Source: Dyadobacter sp. MSC1_007 (GTDB lineage: Bacteria > Bacteroidota > Bacteroidia > Cytophagales > Spirosomataceae). From it: a stretch of 64,000 nt of DNA. A program made the position numbers and the translations under genes. The DNA lies in assembly GCF_023667495.1 (NCBI RefSeq), contig NZ_JAMOZL010000014.1:152886-216885 (forward strand), written 5' to 3'. The notes under the pieces are model-generated. The model saw nothing but the letters and a program-made list of their open reading frames with translations. It searched no databases and had not been told where the DNA came from. Below are positions 51,115-59,843 of this stretch, in pieces; position 1 is the first letter of the stretch, and every line of letters starts with the position of its first letter.

Positions 51115-51861
51115 CTACGCCTTCTTTCGTATTTCAATAATCTTCAACTTGTTCAGCAGCTTGATCACCGGGTAAGTCGGATCAACTTCGAACCATTTTG
51201 AACCGAAATTGATCGAGTTTGGCCGTTTGTGGTGATTATTCTGAAACAACTCCCCCATCATCAGGAAGTCGAAAATCAATGAGTTTTTAGATTTGTCGTC
51301 GTTGTCAAAATTCTGGTAACCGTATTTGTGGCCACTCCAATTAACGATTGCACCGTGGATCGGACCCATTAGAAAGTGGATCGGCAGCAGGAAGAAGAAT
51401 GCCCAGTGCATATCCAGGTAAAAATAAGCGACGATATAAAATACCACGTAAAGTATCGCCCAGCCGGTCCTGGAAAACCATGAGTCTCCCAGCTTCTCGA
51501 TAAACCTCCACTCCGGATAGTTTCTTTCGAATTGCGACTCGATTGCTCTTTTCCGGCTCAACACCGCATTATAAATATTCTTCGTTTCCCACATCATCGT
51601 AAATACGTTTTTAGTGTGGTGTGGAGAATGCGGATCTTTTTCGGTATCGCTGAATGCGTGGTGCATCCGGTGCAGAATAGCGTATGCGCGTGGACTTAAA
51701 TAGGAAGAACCTTGTGAGAGGTAGGTAAGTAAATAGAAGAACCGCTCCCATGGCTTGCTCATTATGAACATTTTATGAGCAGAATAGCGGTGCAGGAAAA
51801 AGGTTTGACAGAATAGGGACAAATACCAATGTACAACAAATACAATCAGAACAATATACAT
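51115..51861 (-). CDS. Acyl-CoA desaturase (fatty acid desaturase family)
   Basis: 248 residues. Four hydrophobic segments and the three His boxes of membrane desaturases: HRYSAH (residues 24-29), HRMHH (near 65) and QNNHHKRP (near 210). This set resembles delta-9/stearoyl-CoA-type desaturases. It introduces a cis double bond into membrane acyl chains. A TACTTTTG -7 box lies upstream at 51897-51904 (minus strand). Single gene, converging with the histidine kinase. Confidence 0.9.
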   Translation of the reverse strand: MYIVLIVFVVHWYLSLFCQTFFLHRYSAHKMFIMSKPWERFFYLLTYLSQGSSYLSPRAYAILHRMHHAFSDTEKDPHSPHHTKNVFTMMWETKNIYNAVLSRKRAIESQFERNYPEWRFIEKLGDSWFSRTGWAILYVVFYIVAYFYLDMHWAFFFLLPIHFLMGPIHGAIVNWSGHKYGYQNFDNDDKSKNSLIFDFLMMGELFQNNHHKRPNSINFGSKWFEVDPTYPVIKLLNKLKIIEIRKKA

Positions 51862-51896
51862 GGAACGGCGTAAATTTTAATATACTAAACTTTGTA

Positions 51897-51904
51897 CAAA
51901 AGTA
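51897..51904 (-). promoter_or_regulatory. -7 box for the desaturase gene
   Basis: TACTTTTG on the minus strand, perfect TANNTTTG, 36 bases before the start codon. Confidence 0.4.
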
Positions 51905-51999
51905 AGTGTGAAAGGTTAGAAAACCGAAATTTCCCAAACTAAATTTGGAATATAATCATAGCGATAAACATAAATGCCGCTTGATGCGCTTCCCGTCTG

Positions 52000-52659
52000 T
52001 TATTGGATCATGAATGCATAACTAAGCAGGTTCGCGCCCATTTGAAGTGCCTTCCGCCGCATCTCTTCCGGATCATTATAAACACTCTGGTCCTCCCAGC
52101 CATTACCCAGGTCGGTTTCGTAGCTATAATAGCAGATCAGCCTGCCCTGCCAGATAAGCCCGAAACCTTGCGGCTGCTTGCCGTCGTGCTCATGAACCTT
52201 GGGAAGGCCATCGGGAAAAACATATTTGACGCGGTAAATCTGATGGTCAAACGGTAACTCCACAAATGACAGCTCGGGAAAAACCTTTTTCATTTCGCGG
52301 CGTATAAACTGGTCGAGGCCATAGTTATCATCGATGTGCAAAAAGCCACCTGACAGTAGGTAGTTCCGCAGGTTAAGGGCCTCAGCATCGGTAAAAACAA
52401 CATTTCCGTGGCCGGTCATATGCACGAACGGATAGGAAAAAATATCCGGACTCCCCACTTCTACCACATCTTCCACCGGATTGATGTTCATCTTCAATTC
52501 GGCGTTGCAAAACTTGATCAAATTCGGCAGAGAAGTTTTATTGGCATACCAATCGCCACCACCGCCATATTTGAGCTTGGCGATTTTCAATGAAGACTGC
52601 CCGCTAACCGGCAAAACAAACGCAAAAAGCGCAATGACGAGAAGGGATTTTAGGTGCAT
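52000..52659 (-). CDS. DUF4159 domain-containing secreted protein
   Basis: 219 residues. Signal peptide MHLKSLLVIALFAFVLPVSG. DUF4159 pattern: KIAKLKYGGGGDWYANKTSL, FVHMTGHGNVVFTDAEALNL, SGGFLHIDDNYGLDQFIRRE, and the C-terminal YNDPEEMRRKALQMGANLLS. The fold resembles a class I glutamine amidotransferase-like or ThuA-like domain; there is no known activity. It is usually near MoxR/BatA systems, which are absent here. Confidence 0.87.
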   Translation of the reverse strand: MHLKSLLVIALFAFVLPVSGQSSLKIAKLKYGGGGDWYANKTSLPNLIKFCNAELKMNINPVEDVVEVGSPDIFSYPFVHMTGHGNVVFTDAEALNLRNYLLSGGFLHIDDNYGLDQFIRREMKKVFPELSFVELPFDHQIYRVKYVFPDGLPKVHEHDGKQPQGFGLIWQGRLICYYSYETDLGNGWEDQSVYNDPEEMRRKALQMGANLLSYAFMIQ

Positions 52660-52670
52660 ATCTTTAATGA

Positions 52671-52806
52671 GTGAATGTGTGAATGGGTGAATGAGTGAAT
52701 AAATTTTGAATGAATTAATGAATGGGAGTAGGGAGGAAAAAGGGAGGAAAGGGAGGAAAGGGAGGAAAGGGATTTTATTGTCTTTTAAAAGTTTCCTTTC
52801 CTCCCC
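52671..52806. repeat. Tandem microrepeats and a purine/pyrimidine hairpin
   Basis: Four 8-bp units of the form GTGAATGN span 52671-52702. Four GGGAGGAAA units follow at 52731-52768, and CCTTTCCTCCC (52795-52805) can pair with GGGAGGAAAGG (52760-52770). The region separates the DUF4159 gene from rsmE. Confidence 0.75.
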
Positions 52807-52855
52807 TTAGTCGATCCTCCTTCTTCCTTCTTTTCTCCTTCATTCCTTCCTCTTA

Positions 52856-53563
52856 TTACAAATACTGCGCCAGGTTAATGGCGTGGCAACCAGCCACTGC
52901 GGCAGTTTCTGTTCTGAGGCGTGTCGCACCCAGTGAAACCGTTGAAAATCCATGATCAAGCGCTAGTGAAACCTCTTTCTCACTAAAATCACCCTCTGGT
53001 CCTATTAACAAAGTTGTGCCTGTATCTTTTTTTACTTTACTAAAAACGTGCTCAACCTTATTATGATCTGGCACATAAGCGATTAATTTTAAGGAATCCG
53101 TCGTTTCCTTTATAAAGGTTTCGTATTTATTGCCAACGGTGATTATTGGCATATAATATTGCTGCGACTGTTTCATGGCGGCAGCCGTGATGCGATTCAG
53201 CCGCCCCAGGTTCACAACGCGGTTCAGCGTTTCAGGGTTTGTATGTTCTGTTACGATAAAATCGATCCGGTCCACGCCTATCTCAGTCATCTTTTCCACC
53301 ATCCATTCATTGCGCTCAGCCTTGCGTGTGGGAGCGATCGCCATATTTACAGAGAAAGGCCGCTTTTCCACTTTTTTTGACTCCACTACTTCATAGCCAA
53401 CTTTTCGGCCCTGAATGTTGAGCACACATTTTTGCAACAAACCTTTACCGTCGGTCACATAAATGATATCCCCTGAATTGAGTCTTAACACCTTGGAACT
53501 ATGCCTGGCTTCCTCTTCGTCCAGTTCAAAAACATGAGGATCAGGCTGGTAAAACAAATGCAT
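52856..53563 (-). CDS. rsmE: 16S rRNA (uracil(1498)-N3)-methyltransferase
   Basis: 235 residues. RsmE of the SPOUT superfamily: N-terminal PUA-like domain (EARHSSKVLRLNSGDIIYVT), then MAIAPTRKAERNEWMVEKMT with EIGVD, a QSQQYYMP segment, and the knot region LLIGPEGDFSEKEVSLALDH, then VSLGATRLRTETAAVAG. It methylates U1498 of 16S rRNA in the 30S subunit. Single gene. Confidence 0.93.
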   Translation of the reverse strand: MHLFYQPDPHVFELDEEEARHSSKVLRLNSGDIIYVTDGKGLLQKCVLNIQGRKVGYEVVESKKVEKRPFSVNMAIAPTRKAERNEWMVEKMTEIGVDRIDFIVTEHTNPETLNRVVNLGRLNRITAAAMKQSQQYYMPIITVGNKYETFIKETTDSLKLIAYVPDHNKVEHVFSKVKKDTGTTLLIGPEGDFSEKEVSLALDHGFSTVSLGATRLRTETAAVAGCHAINLAQYL

Positions 53564-53957
53564 TTTTCCAATAATCTAATAATACAAACAAAGGCCCGCA
53601 GGCTCACCAAAAATATACAAATTATTGGTAATAGTACAAAATTTGAAATCCCGTCCAAATTCTATTCCGTTGCCATGCCGAGCATCACAATTATTACTAC
53701 ATTTTCTGCATTTTGTATATTTAAAGGCACTTTTTAACCCTGTTTTAAGGATTTTCGCAAAAAGTAAAGCCAAACTCATTCATTTTAAACCCCGCCACCT
53801 TTATTAGAATAGTGCATTTTTTACTGACAATACTACCACAAACACAATATTATTCTGTGTAAGCTCAATTTTTCTTAGCTTTTATTTTTTGGAAATACAT
53901 TTTTGCACTAATATTGTGTCGTTATAATAATTCGTCACCACTTTATCTAGTACTATT
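53564..53957. other. Intergenic region, 394 bp, upstream of glutamine synthetase
   Basis: A divergent spacer between rsmE and the type II glutamine synthetase. AT-rich, with several poly-T/A tracts (TTTTTTGG, ATTTTTGCAC about 45-60 bases before the start), which may include a degenerate promoter. A 67-codon minus-strand frame is considered noise. Confidence 0.5.
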
Positions 53958-54968
53958 ATGTCAAAATCCAAGCTGGAATATATTTGGTTGGATGGCTACA
54001 AGCCGACCCAAAGTTTACGCAGCAAAACCAAAATTGAAAACGATTTTAGTGGAAAACTGGAAGATTGCGCAATGTGGTCGTTTGATGGCTCATCTACTGA
54101 GCAGGCTCCAGGCGGTTCTTCTGACTGTTTGCTAAAACCTGTTTACATTATTCCTGACCCACAGCGTAAAAATGGATACCTGGTAATGTGCGAGGTATTG
54201 AACGCTGACGGAACTCCTCATGAATCTAACGGCCGTGCTACTATTGAAGACGGCGATAATGATTTCTGGTTCGGATTTGAACAAGAATATTTCCTTTGGG
54301 ACAATGAAACCAACAAGCCATTAGGCTTCCCTGCAAATGGTTATCCTGCACCACAAGGCCCATACTACTGCTCAGTTGGAGCAAGCAATGCTTACGGAAG
54401 AGAGATTGTTGAAGAACACCTCGATGCTTGCCTTGAAGCTGGTCTTAACGTAGAAGGTATCAATGCAGAAGTTGCAGCGGGACAGTGGGAATTCCAGATC
54501 TTCGCAAAAGGTGCGCAGGAAGCTGGTGACCAAATTTGGCTGGGACGTTATCTGCTCGAGAGAATCGGTGAGAAATACGGTGTATCGATCAACTGGCATT
54601 GCAAGCCTCTTGGCGCGCTTGACTGGAACGGTAGTGGTATGCACGCCAATTTCTCAAACTCTACTTTGAGAACTGCCGGCAGCAAAGAAACTTTCGACAA
54701 AATCTGCGAATCTTTCCGCCCTGTTGTTAAAGAACACATTGAAGTATACGGTGCTGATAACCACCTGCGTTTGACTGGAAAGCACGAAACTGCTTCTATC
54801 CACGATTTCAGCTACGGCGTATCTGACCGCGGTGCTTCTATCCGTATACCGGTAACAGTTCCTGCAAAAGGATGGAACGGATACCTGGAAGATCGTCGTC
54901 CAAACTCGGCTGCTGATCCTTACAAAGTAGCAGCTCGTATTATCAAGACTGTTAAATCTGCTCTTTAA
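53958..54968 (+). CDS. Glutamine synthetase type II (eukaryotic-like GSII)
   Basis: 336 residues, the short GSII form. It makes glutamine from glutamate, ammonia and ATP. Seen: the beta-grasp part (LEYIWLDGYKPTQSLRSKTK, SFDGSSTEQAPGGSSD), catalytic block FWFGFEQEYFLWD, GINAEVAAGQWEFQI, the ATP/Glu loop NGSGMHANFSN and HASIHDFSYGVSDRGASIRI-type C-terminus. GSII is decameric and not adenylylated in the GSI manner. A second GS type (GSIII) lies less than a kilobase away. Confidence 0.94.
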   Translation: MSKSKLEYIWLDGYKPTQSLRSKTKIENDFSGKLEDCAMWSFDGSSTEQAPGGSSDCLLKPVYIIPDPQRKNGYLVMCEVLNADGTPHESNGRATIEDGDNDFWFGFEQEYFLWDNETNKPLGFPANGYPAPQGPYYCSVGASNAYGREIVEEHLDACLEAGLNVEGINAEVAAGQWEFQIFAKGAQEAGDQIWLGRYLLERIGEKYGVSINWHCKPLGALDWNGSGMHANFSNSTLRTAGSKETFDKICESFRPVVKEHIEVYGADNHLRLTGKHETASIHDFSYGVSDRGASIRIPVTVPAKGWNGYLEDRRPNSAADPYKVAARIIKTVKSAL

Positions 54969-54990
54969 TCGCAGAATTCAACATAAAGAC

Positions 54991-55024
54991 AACAAAAAAA
55001 CCACCAAAAGGTGGTTTTTTTGTT
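54991..55024. terminator. Bidirectional terminator after glutamine synthetase II
   Basis: Perfect 15-bp stem AACAAAAAAACCACC / GGTGGTTTTTTTGTT with loop AAAA, between converging genes. Confidence 0.92.
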
Positions 55025-55044
55025 GATATACCTCAGGTTCCAAA

Positions 55045-55596
55045 TCAATCTTCCTCTTCGCTTCCGCTGAAAGAATAAAGCGTCGGGTCCAGCTGAACGC
55101 GACCGGCAAGATATGTGGCTACAAAGTCGCTGATCACCTTTTCGTTGATCTCTGTTTTATTTAAACCAACTTCTAATCCTACACCGTATTCGAACTGATC
55201 ATCGATCTCGATGTGTTCGCGAACGGTTATTTCTTCATTTTCTTCAATCTCTTCGATAAACTCGGTCAGCAAGAGCTCGGCTTCATCCTCCTGCTCGTCG
55301 CTGATCTTGTAGTTCTCCGGACGTTCGTCAGGAGACAGATAGCCGGGAATTTCCTTTTTGAGTCTTTCCAATGCGGCGTCATACACCAGCGTGGAGTGAT
55401 GCAATCTCAGCGTATAGATCAGCGCGTCATAAATGACTTCCGCATTTTTATAGACACCCACGAACTGAACGTGCGCATGTTCGTTGTTTTCTTCCTCGTC
55501 TTCGAATTCGTCATCTACAAATATAAAGTTGGAGCTTTCGGCTTTACACTCTTTTTTGAGTTGAGCGATTTCTTCTGGATCATATCCCGGATTCAT
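55045..55596 (-). CDS. Conserved acidic protein of unknown function
   Basis: 183 residues, very acidic: FVDDEFEDEEENNEHAHVQF, SDEQEDEAELLLTEFIEEIE, EENEEITVREHIEIDDQFEY. Helical segments between, and the C-terminus ends SGSEEED. There is no signal peptide, so cytoplasmic. It lies between the two glutamine synthetase genes, on the same strand as and 39 bases downstream of GSIII, so it may be in the GSIII operon. No family is recognised; it could be a GSIII accessory protein, which is speculation. Confidence 0.65.
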   Translation of the reverse strand: MNPGYDPEEIAQLKKECKAESSNFIFVDDEFEDEEENNEHAHVQFVGVYKNAEVIYDALIYTLRLHHSTLVYDAALERLKKEIPGYLSPDERPENYKISDEQEDEAELLLTEFIEEIEENEEITVREHIEIDDQFEYGVGLEVGLNKTEINEKVISDFVATYLAGRVQLDPTLYSFSGSEEED

Positions 55597-55635
55597 AGTC
55601 TTTTTACTAATTGTGAATAAGCTTGGATTGCAAAA

Positions 55636-57822
55636 TTACTCCAAAAATAACATTTCGCGGTATTTCGCCAAAGGCCAGTCTTCATCATCGATCAGCAGTT
55701 CCAGTTTATCGACATGGTAACGGATCTCTTCGAAAAAGCCTTTTACTTCAGAACCATAGCATTTAGCCTTTTCAAAAAGGTCGTCAATGTTATTTGCTTT
55801 CTTCCTGCTCTCGGTCATTTCATGTACCAGCCTCTTAATGATAACAATATGAGTTGAAATATCCCTGATAATCTCTTTAATCGGCGCAGCTTCTTCCAAC
55901 ATTTCCAGGTCGGTGAGCGAACGGGCCGTTTGTGCCAGTTTAAACTGGTATTTCACCACGGTCGATACAATGTGGTTCAATGCAAGATCGCCGATCACCC
56001 TGGATTCGATCTGCAATTTCTTCACATAGTTTTCCAGCTCGATCTCATAGCGAGCATGCAACTCACGAGAGCTTAGTACACCGGTCCTTTCAAAAACAGA
56101 GATCGTTTTATCGGTTTTATAGGCGTATAATGCATCAAAGGTTTCCCGGATATTGCTCAATCCCCGTGCGGCCGCTTCTGTTACCCATTCCTCGGAATAG
56201 CCGTTTCCTTCAAAAAGGATATTTTTAGATTCAAGAAAATATCTTCTGAGGATCTCAACAGTCGCCACCTTTTTCTCCTCACCACTAGCGAGGCGCTCGT
56301 CCATTTCCTTTTTGAAATCCATTAACTGATTCGCCACGATCGTATTCAGGATGATCATCGGCGAAGCGCTGTTTTGTGAGCTACCCACGGCGCGATATTC
56401 AAACTTATTTCCCGTAAAACAGAATGGAGAAGTGCGGTTACGGTCCGTATTGTCTCTTTGCAGATTCGGAATACGGGTAATACCCAGCTTATAATAGAAG
56501 TTCTCCCCTTTTTCCAGCGTGATCTCGCCTTTGTTGACGAGCTCTTCGAGCATCGAAGTAAGGTCGTTTCCTAAAAATACCGACACAATGGATGGCGGAG
56601 CTTCATTCGCGCCCAGGCGATGCTCATTCCCGGCAGACGATATTGACGCTCGCAACAGATCCGCGTGATCATGCACTGCTTTCACCACATTCATCAGGAA
56701 CGTCAGAAAACGAAGGTTCTCCTTTGGTTTAGAAGTTGGGGCAAGCAAGTTAATCCCGGTATCCGTCGAAAGCGACCAGTTATTATGCTTACCACTTCCG
56801 TTGATCCCAGCAAATGGCTTTTCATGGAACAAAACCTGGAAATTGTGCTTGTCGCCCACTTTCTGCATTAAATCCATCAATAGCGCATTATGATCAATCG
56901 CCAGGTTTACCTCTTCGAATGTTGGGGCACATTCATACTGGCCCGGCGCAACCTCGTTATGTCTGGTCCGGACCGGAATGCCAAGTTTTAGCGCCTCGAA
57001 CTCAAAATCCACCATAAAAGCATTCACCCGGGGTGATATGGAACCGAAATAATGGTCGTCGAGCTGCTGGCCGCGCGCAGGATTGTGCCCAAACACGGTT
57101 CTGCCCGACATCAGCAAATCAGGTCTTGCATAATACAATGCTTTATCAACCAAAAAATATTCCTGCTCGATACCCAAAGTAGGCGTAACCTTATCCACGT
57201 CCCTATTGAAAAACTGGCAAACACCAGTCGCTGCTTTGTCCAGCATCATTAAAGACCGAAGCAGCGGAGCCTTGTAATCCAGCGCCTCTCCATTATAGGA
57301 AATGAATACTGACGGGATACATAATGTCTTCCCTCCTGCCCCATTGTCCATCAGGAACGCCGGCGAGCTCGGATCCCAGCCAGTATAACCCCGCGCTTCG
57401 AAAGTAGCACGCAAGCCGCCACTCGGGAAAGAAGATGCATCAGGCTCCTGCTGTACCAACGCGCTGCCTTTGAACTTTTCAACGGCCTTACCGTCCATCG
57501 TAAGGTCAAAAAATGAATCATGCTTTTCTGCCGTGGTGCCGGTAAGCGGCTGAAACCAGTGGGTATAATGCGTTGCCCCCTTCGAAATCGCCCACGACTT
57601 CATGGCCGCCGCTACCTCTTCGGCAACCTCGCGATCGATCGTTGATCCGGAGCGGATCGCGTTGGAAATTTTAGTATATGCTTCTGCCGAAAGCAGGGTC
57701 TTCATTACGTCATCACTGAATGTATTGCTGCCGTACAAATCGGCTACTTTTTCTGTGGGAGGGGTCAATACGGGAGAAACACGGCCCTGAGCAATCTCAA
57801 AAGCTTTGGAACGAAAAGTCAT
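55636..57822 (-). CDS. glnN: Glutamine synthetase type III
   Basis: 728 residues, the GSIII length. N-terminal domain THYTHWFQPLTGTTAEKHDS, catalytic core GIEQEYFLVDKALYYARPDL, FEALKLGIPVRTRHNEVAPG with QYECAPTFEEVN, HEKPFAGINGSGKHNNWSLS, and the C-terminal GSIII-specific helical region (LESKNILFEGNGYSEEWVTE). GSIII is a dodecameric GS typical of Bacteroidota and cyanobacteria. It diverges from the LTA-synthase-like gene, with overlapping open frames but no coding overlap once ATG 57971 is used for that gene. Confidence 0.95.
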   Translation of the reverse strand: MTFRSKAFEIAQGRVSPVLTPPTEKVADLYGSNTFSDDVMKTLLSAEAYTKISNAIRSGSTIDREVAEEVAAAMKSWAISKGATHYTHWFQPLTGTTAEKHDSFFDLTMDGKAVEKFKGSALVQQEPDASSFPSGGLRATFEARGYTGWDPSSPAFLMDNGAGGKTLCIPSVFISYNGEALDYKAPLLRSLMMLDKAATGVCQFFNRDVDKVTPTLGIEQEYFLVDKALYYARPDLLMSGRTVFGHNPARGQQLDDHYFGSISPRVNAFMVDFEFEALKLGIPVRTRHNEVAPGQYECAPTFEEVNLAIDHNALLMDLMQKVGDKHNFQVLFHEKPFAGINGSGKHNNWSLSTDTGINLLAPTSKPKENLRFLTFLMNVVKAVHDHADLLRASISSAGNEHRLGANEAPPSIVSVFLGNDLTSMLEELVNKGEITLEKGENFYYKLGITRIPNLQRDNTDRNRTSPFCFTGNKFEYRAVGSSQNSASPMIILNTIVANQLMDFKKEMDERLASGEEKKVATVEILRRYFLESKNILFEGNGYSEEWVTEAAARGLSNIRETFDALYAYKTDKTISVFERTGVLSSRELHARYEIELENYVKKLQIESRVIGDLALNHIVSTVVKYQFKLAQTARSLTDLEMLEEAAPIKEIIRDISTHIVIIKRLVHEMTESRKKANNIDDLFEKAKCYGSEVKGFFEEIRYHVDKLELLIDDEDWPLAKYREMLFLE

Positions 57823-57970
57823 GTATATACTGATTTATATTAATTCTCCCCAAAATTATTTATTTACAGATAGGAACAACAATTCTACGGCACATTTTCA
57901 CATTAAGCGATCAACGGTTACCCAACGTTGGCGCATTTTTCGGAACTTTGCGGATTGTTCCACGACACCA

Positions 57971-59806
57971 ATGCGTAAAAGACTTGAATTCGTTGCCTTG
58001 TATGGGCTTAGCTGGGTGGTATTGTTCCAGTTCTTCCGCGTCCTGTTTCTGGCATACCATTATAAAAAGACATTAGAACTTCCATCATCATTATGGGTTC
58101 AAAGCGCCGTCCATGGCCTTCGAATGGATGTTTCTTTTGCGTCGTACATTCTGATAATTCCAGTGCTGCTTCTGATGTTCACAGCAAAAAAATGGGACTG
58201 GTACCGCTCAGCATTATCCATTTATAGCCTTATCCTGGCCGTTTTGATCACCATACTGACCGTAGTGGACCTGGAATTGTTTCGTGCGTGGGGTTTCCGT
58301 ATCGATGGTACCTCGCTGCATTACCTGCAAACTCCTGTCGAGGCGATGGCATCCATGGGCGCTGCGCCTGTTTTTCCCCTTTTGCTGCTGCTGGTTTTAC
58401 TCGTATTTGTAGTAAATAAAATGCTGCAAACGATCGTCCGCAGGGGCGTCGGAATATTCCGAAAATCGGGGTATTTATATACTGTACCGACATTCCTTGT
58501 CCTGGCAGGCAGCCTGATCATCCCCATACGCGGGGGCCTGCAACTCGCGCCCATGAACGAGAGCGCGGTATTTTTCAGCGATAAGAGTTTTGCCAACTAT
58601 GCCGCAGTGAATGTGCCGTGGAATTATATGCGCTCTATTCTGAACGAGAGCTATTCGAAAAAGAACCCATTTAGTTATTTTGAAGAAAAAGCCGCTGAGC
58701 AAACTGTGCGTCAATTGTACGGTGCGGGCAATGCCACTTTACAAGTTGTAGACACTGGCGGGCGCAAAAATGTGCTGGTGATCATCTGGGAAAGTTTTAC
58801 GGCGAAAGTAGCGGGACCCTTGAACGGTGTGAAAAACGTTACCCCACAGTTTGACCAACTTGCCAAAGAAGGTCTGCTGTTTACCAATGTATATGCGAGC
58901 GGCAACCGGAGTGACAAAGGTATGGTAGCGATATTGAGCGGTTACCCGGCGCAACCGACAACATCGATCATTAAAATACCTAATAAAACTATTTCACTGC
59001 CGTCGCTGCCCAGGGAATTTCACAAAAACGGCTGGCAAACTTCCTTCTATTATGGCGGTGAAACCGAGTTTGCCAACATGAAATCCTATTTCCTGCAACA
59101 GGGATTTGACCGGATCATCGACAAAAGTGAGTTTGATACAAAAGATATGAACTCCAAATGGGGCGCGCACGACCATGTGGTGCTCAACCGCCTGCTCGAC
59201 GACCTGGACAAGGAAAAACAACCGTTTTTCTCGACGATATTTACGCTAAGCAGTCATGAACCGTTTGAGGTCCCTGTAAAAACAGCTATTCCGGGCAACG
59301 ATCCCGGGCACCTGTTTATGAACGCCCACCATTATACCGATGCTTCCATCGGCGATTTCATTCGAAAAGCAAAAACAAAATCCTGGTGGAAAAATACGCT
59401 GGTAGTAATCATCGCCGACCACGGACACCCATTGCCCGAAACACGGGAAGACAAGCCTGGCGAGTTTCATATCCCGATGCTATGGCTCGGCGGGGCACTC
59501 ACCGCCGCACCGTCGCGGGTAGACACATTGTGCTCTCAAACCGACCTGGCGGCCAGTCTGCTAAACCAAATGCGGCTACCCTCCGGAACTTTTGCATGGA
59601 GCAATGACATTTTTAAACAGGACAGGCACGATTTCGCCTACTTCGCTTTCAACAATGGCTTAGGCTGGATGAGGCCCAATGGATTTTTGGTCAGGGACAA
59701 CATCGGCGGCAATATCACCGAAAAAAGCGGCACAGTGGGTAAGCAGGATGAGGAAACCGGAAAGGCATATTTGCAGGCTTCTTTTGAGGATTATTTAAAG
59801 CGTTGA
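57971..59806 (+). CDS. LTA synthase family sulfatase-like membrane protein
   Basis: 611 residues from ATG 57971; 55 open codons upstream overlap the glnN start and lack homology. About five N-terminal membrane helices, then a periplasmic sulfatase-like domain. Seen: LVIIWESFTAKVAGPLNGVK, the likely nucleophile region NVYASGNRSDKGMVAILSGY, KWGAHDHVVLNRLLDDLDKE, STIFTLSSHEPFEVP and the metal-binding ADHGHPLPE. Lipoteichoic acid is absent in Bacteroidota, so it probably transfers phosphoglycerol or phosphoethanolamine to an envelope glycan. mtaB follows 37 bases later. Confidence 0.9.
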   Translation: MRKRLEFVALYGLSWVVLFQFFRVLFLAYHYKKTLELPSSLWVQSAVHGLRMDVSFASYILIIPVLLLMFTAKKWDWYRSALSIYSLILAVLITILTVVDLELFRAWGFRIDGTSLHYLQTPVEAMASMGAAPVFPLLLLLVLLVFVVNKMLQTIVRRGVGIFRKSGYLYTVPTFLVLAGSLIIPIRGGLQLAPMNESAVFFSDKSFANYAAVNVPWNYMRSILNESYSKKNPFSYFEEKAAEQTVRQLYGAGNATLQVVDTGGRKNVLVIIWESFTAKVAGPLNGVKNVTPQFDQLAKEGLLFTNVYASGNRSDKGMVAILSGYPAQPTTSIIKIPNKTISLPSLPREFHKNGWQTSFYYGGETEFANMKSYFLQQGFDRIIDKSEFDTKDMNSKWGAHDHVVLNRLLDDLDKEKQPFFSTIFTLSSHEPFEVPVKTAIPGNDPGHLFMNAHHYTDASIGDFIRKAKTKSWWKNTLVVIIADHGHPLPETREDKPGEFHIPMLWLGGALTAAPSRVDTLCSQTDLAASLLNQMRLPSGTFAWSNDIFKQDRHDFAYFAFNNGLGWMRPNGFLVRDNIGGNITEKSGTVGKQDEETGKAYLQASFEDYLKR

Positions 59807-59843
59807 TTATAAAAGGTGTAATTTTGCGGGATATTTAAAAACA

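Noticed and set aside
52731..52768. Short purine repeats considered as a CRISPR array
   Set aside because: Units are 9 bp, contiguous and without spacers; no cas genes are present.
53576..53779. 67-codon minus-strand open frame upstream of glutamine synthetase
   Set aside because: Cys/Lys/aromatic-rich low-complexity content, no promoter or family, and it lies in the regulatory spacer.
57806..57970. Longer start for the LTA-synthase-like gene
   Set aside because: The extra 55 residues overlap the divergent glnN start and look unlike a membrane-protein N-terminus.
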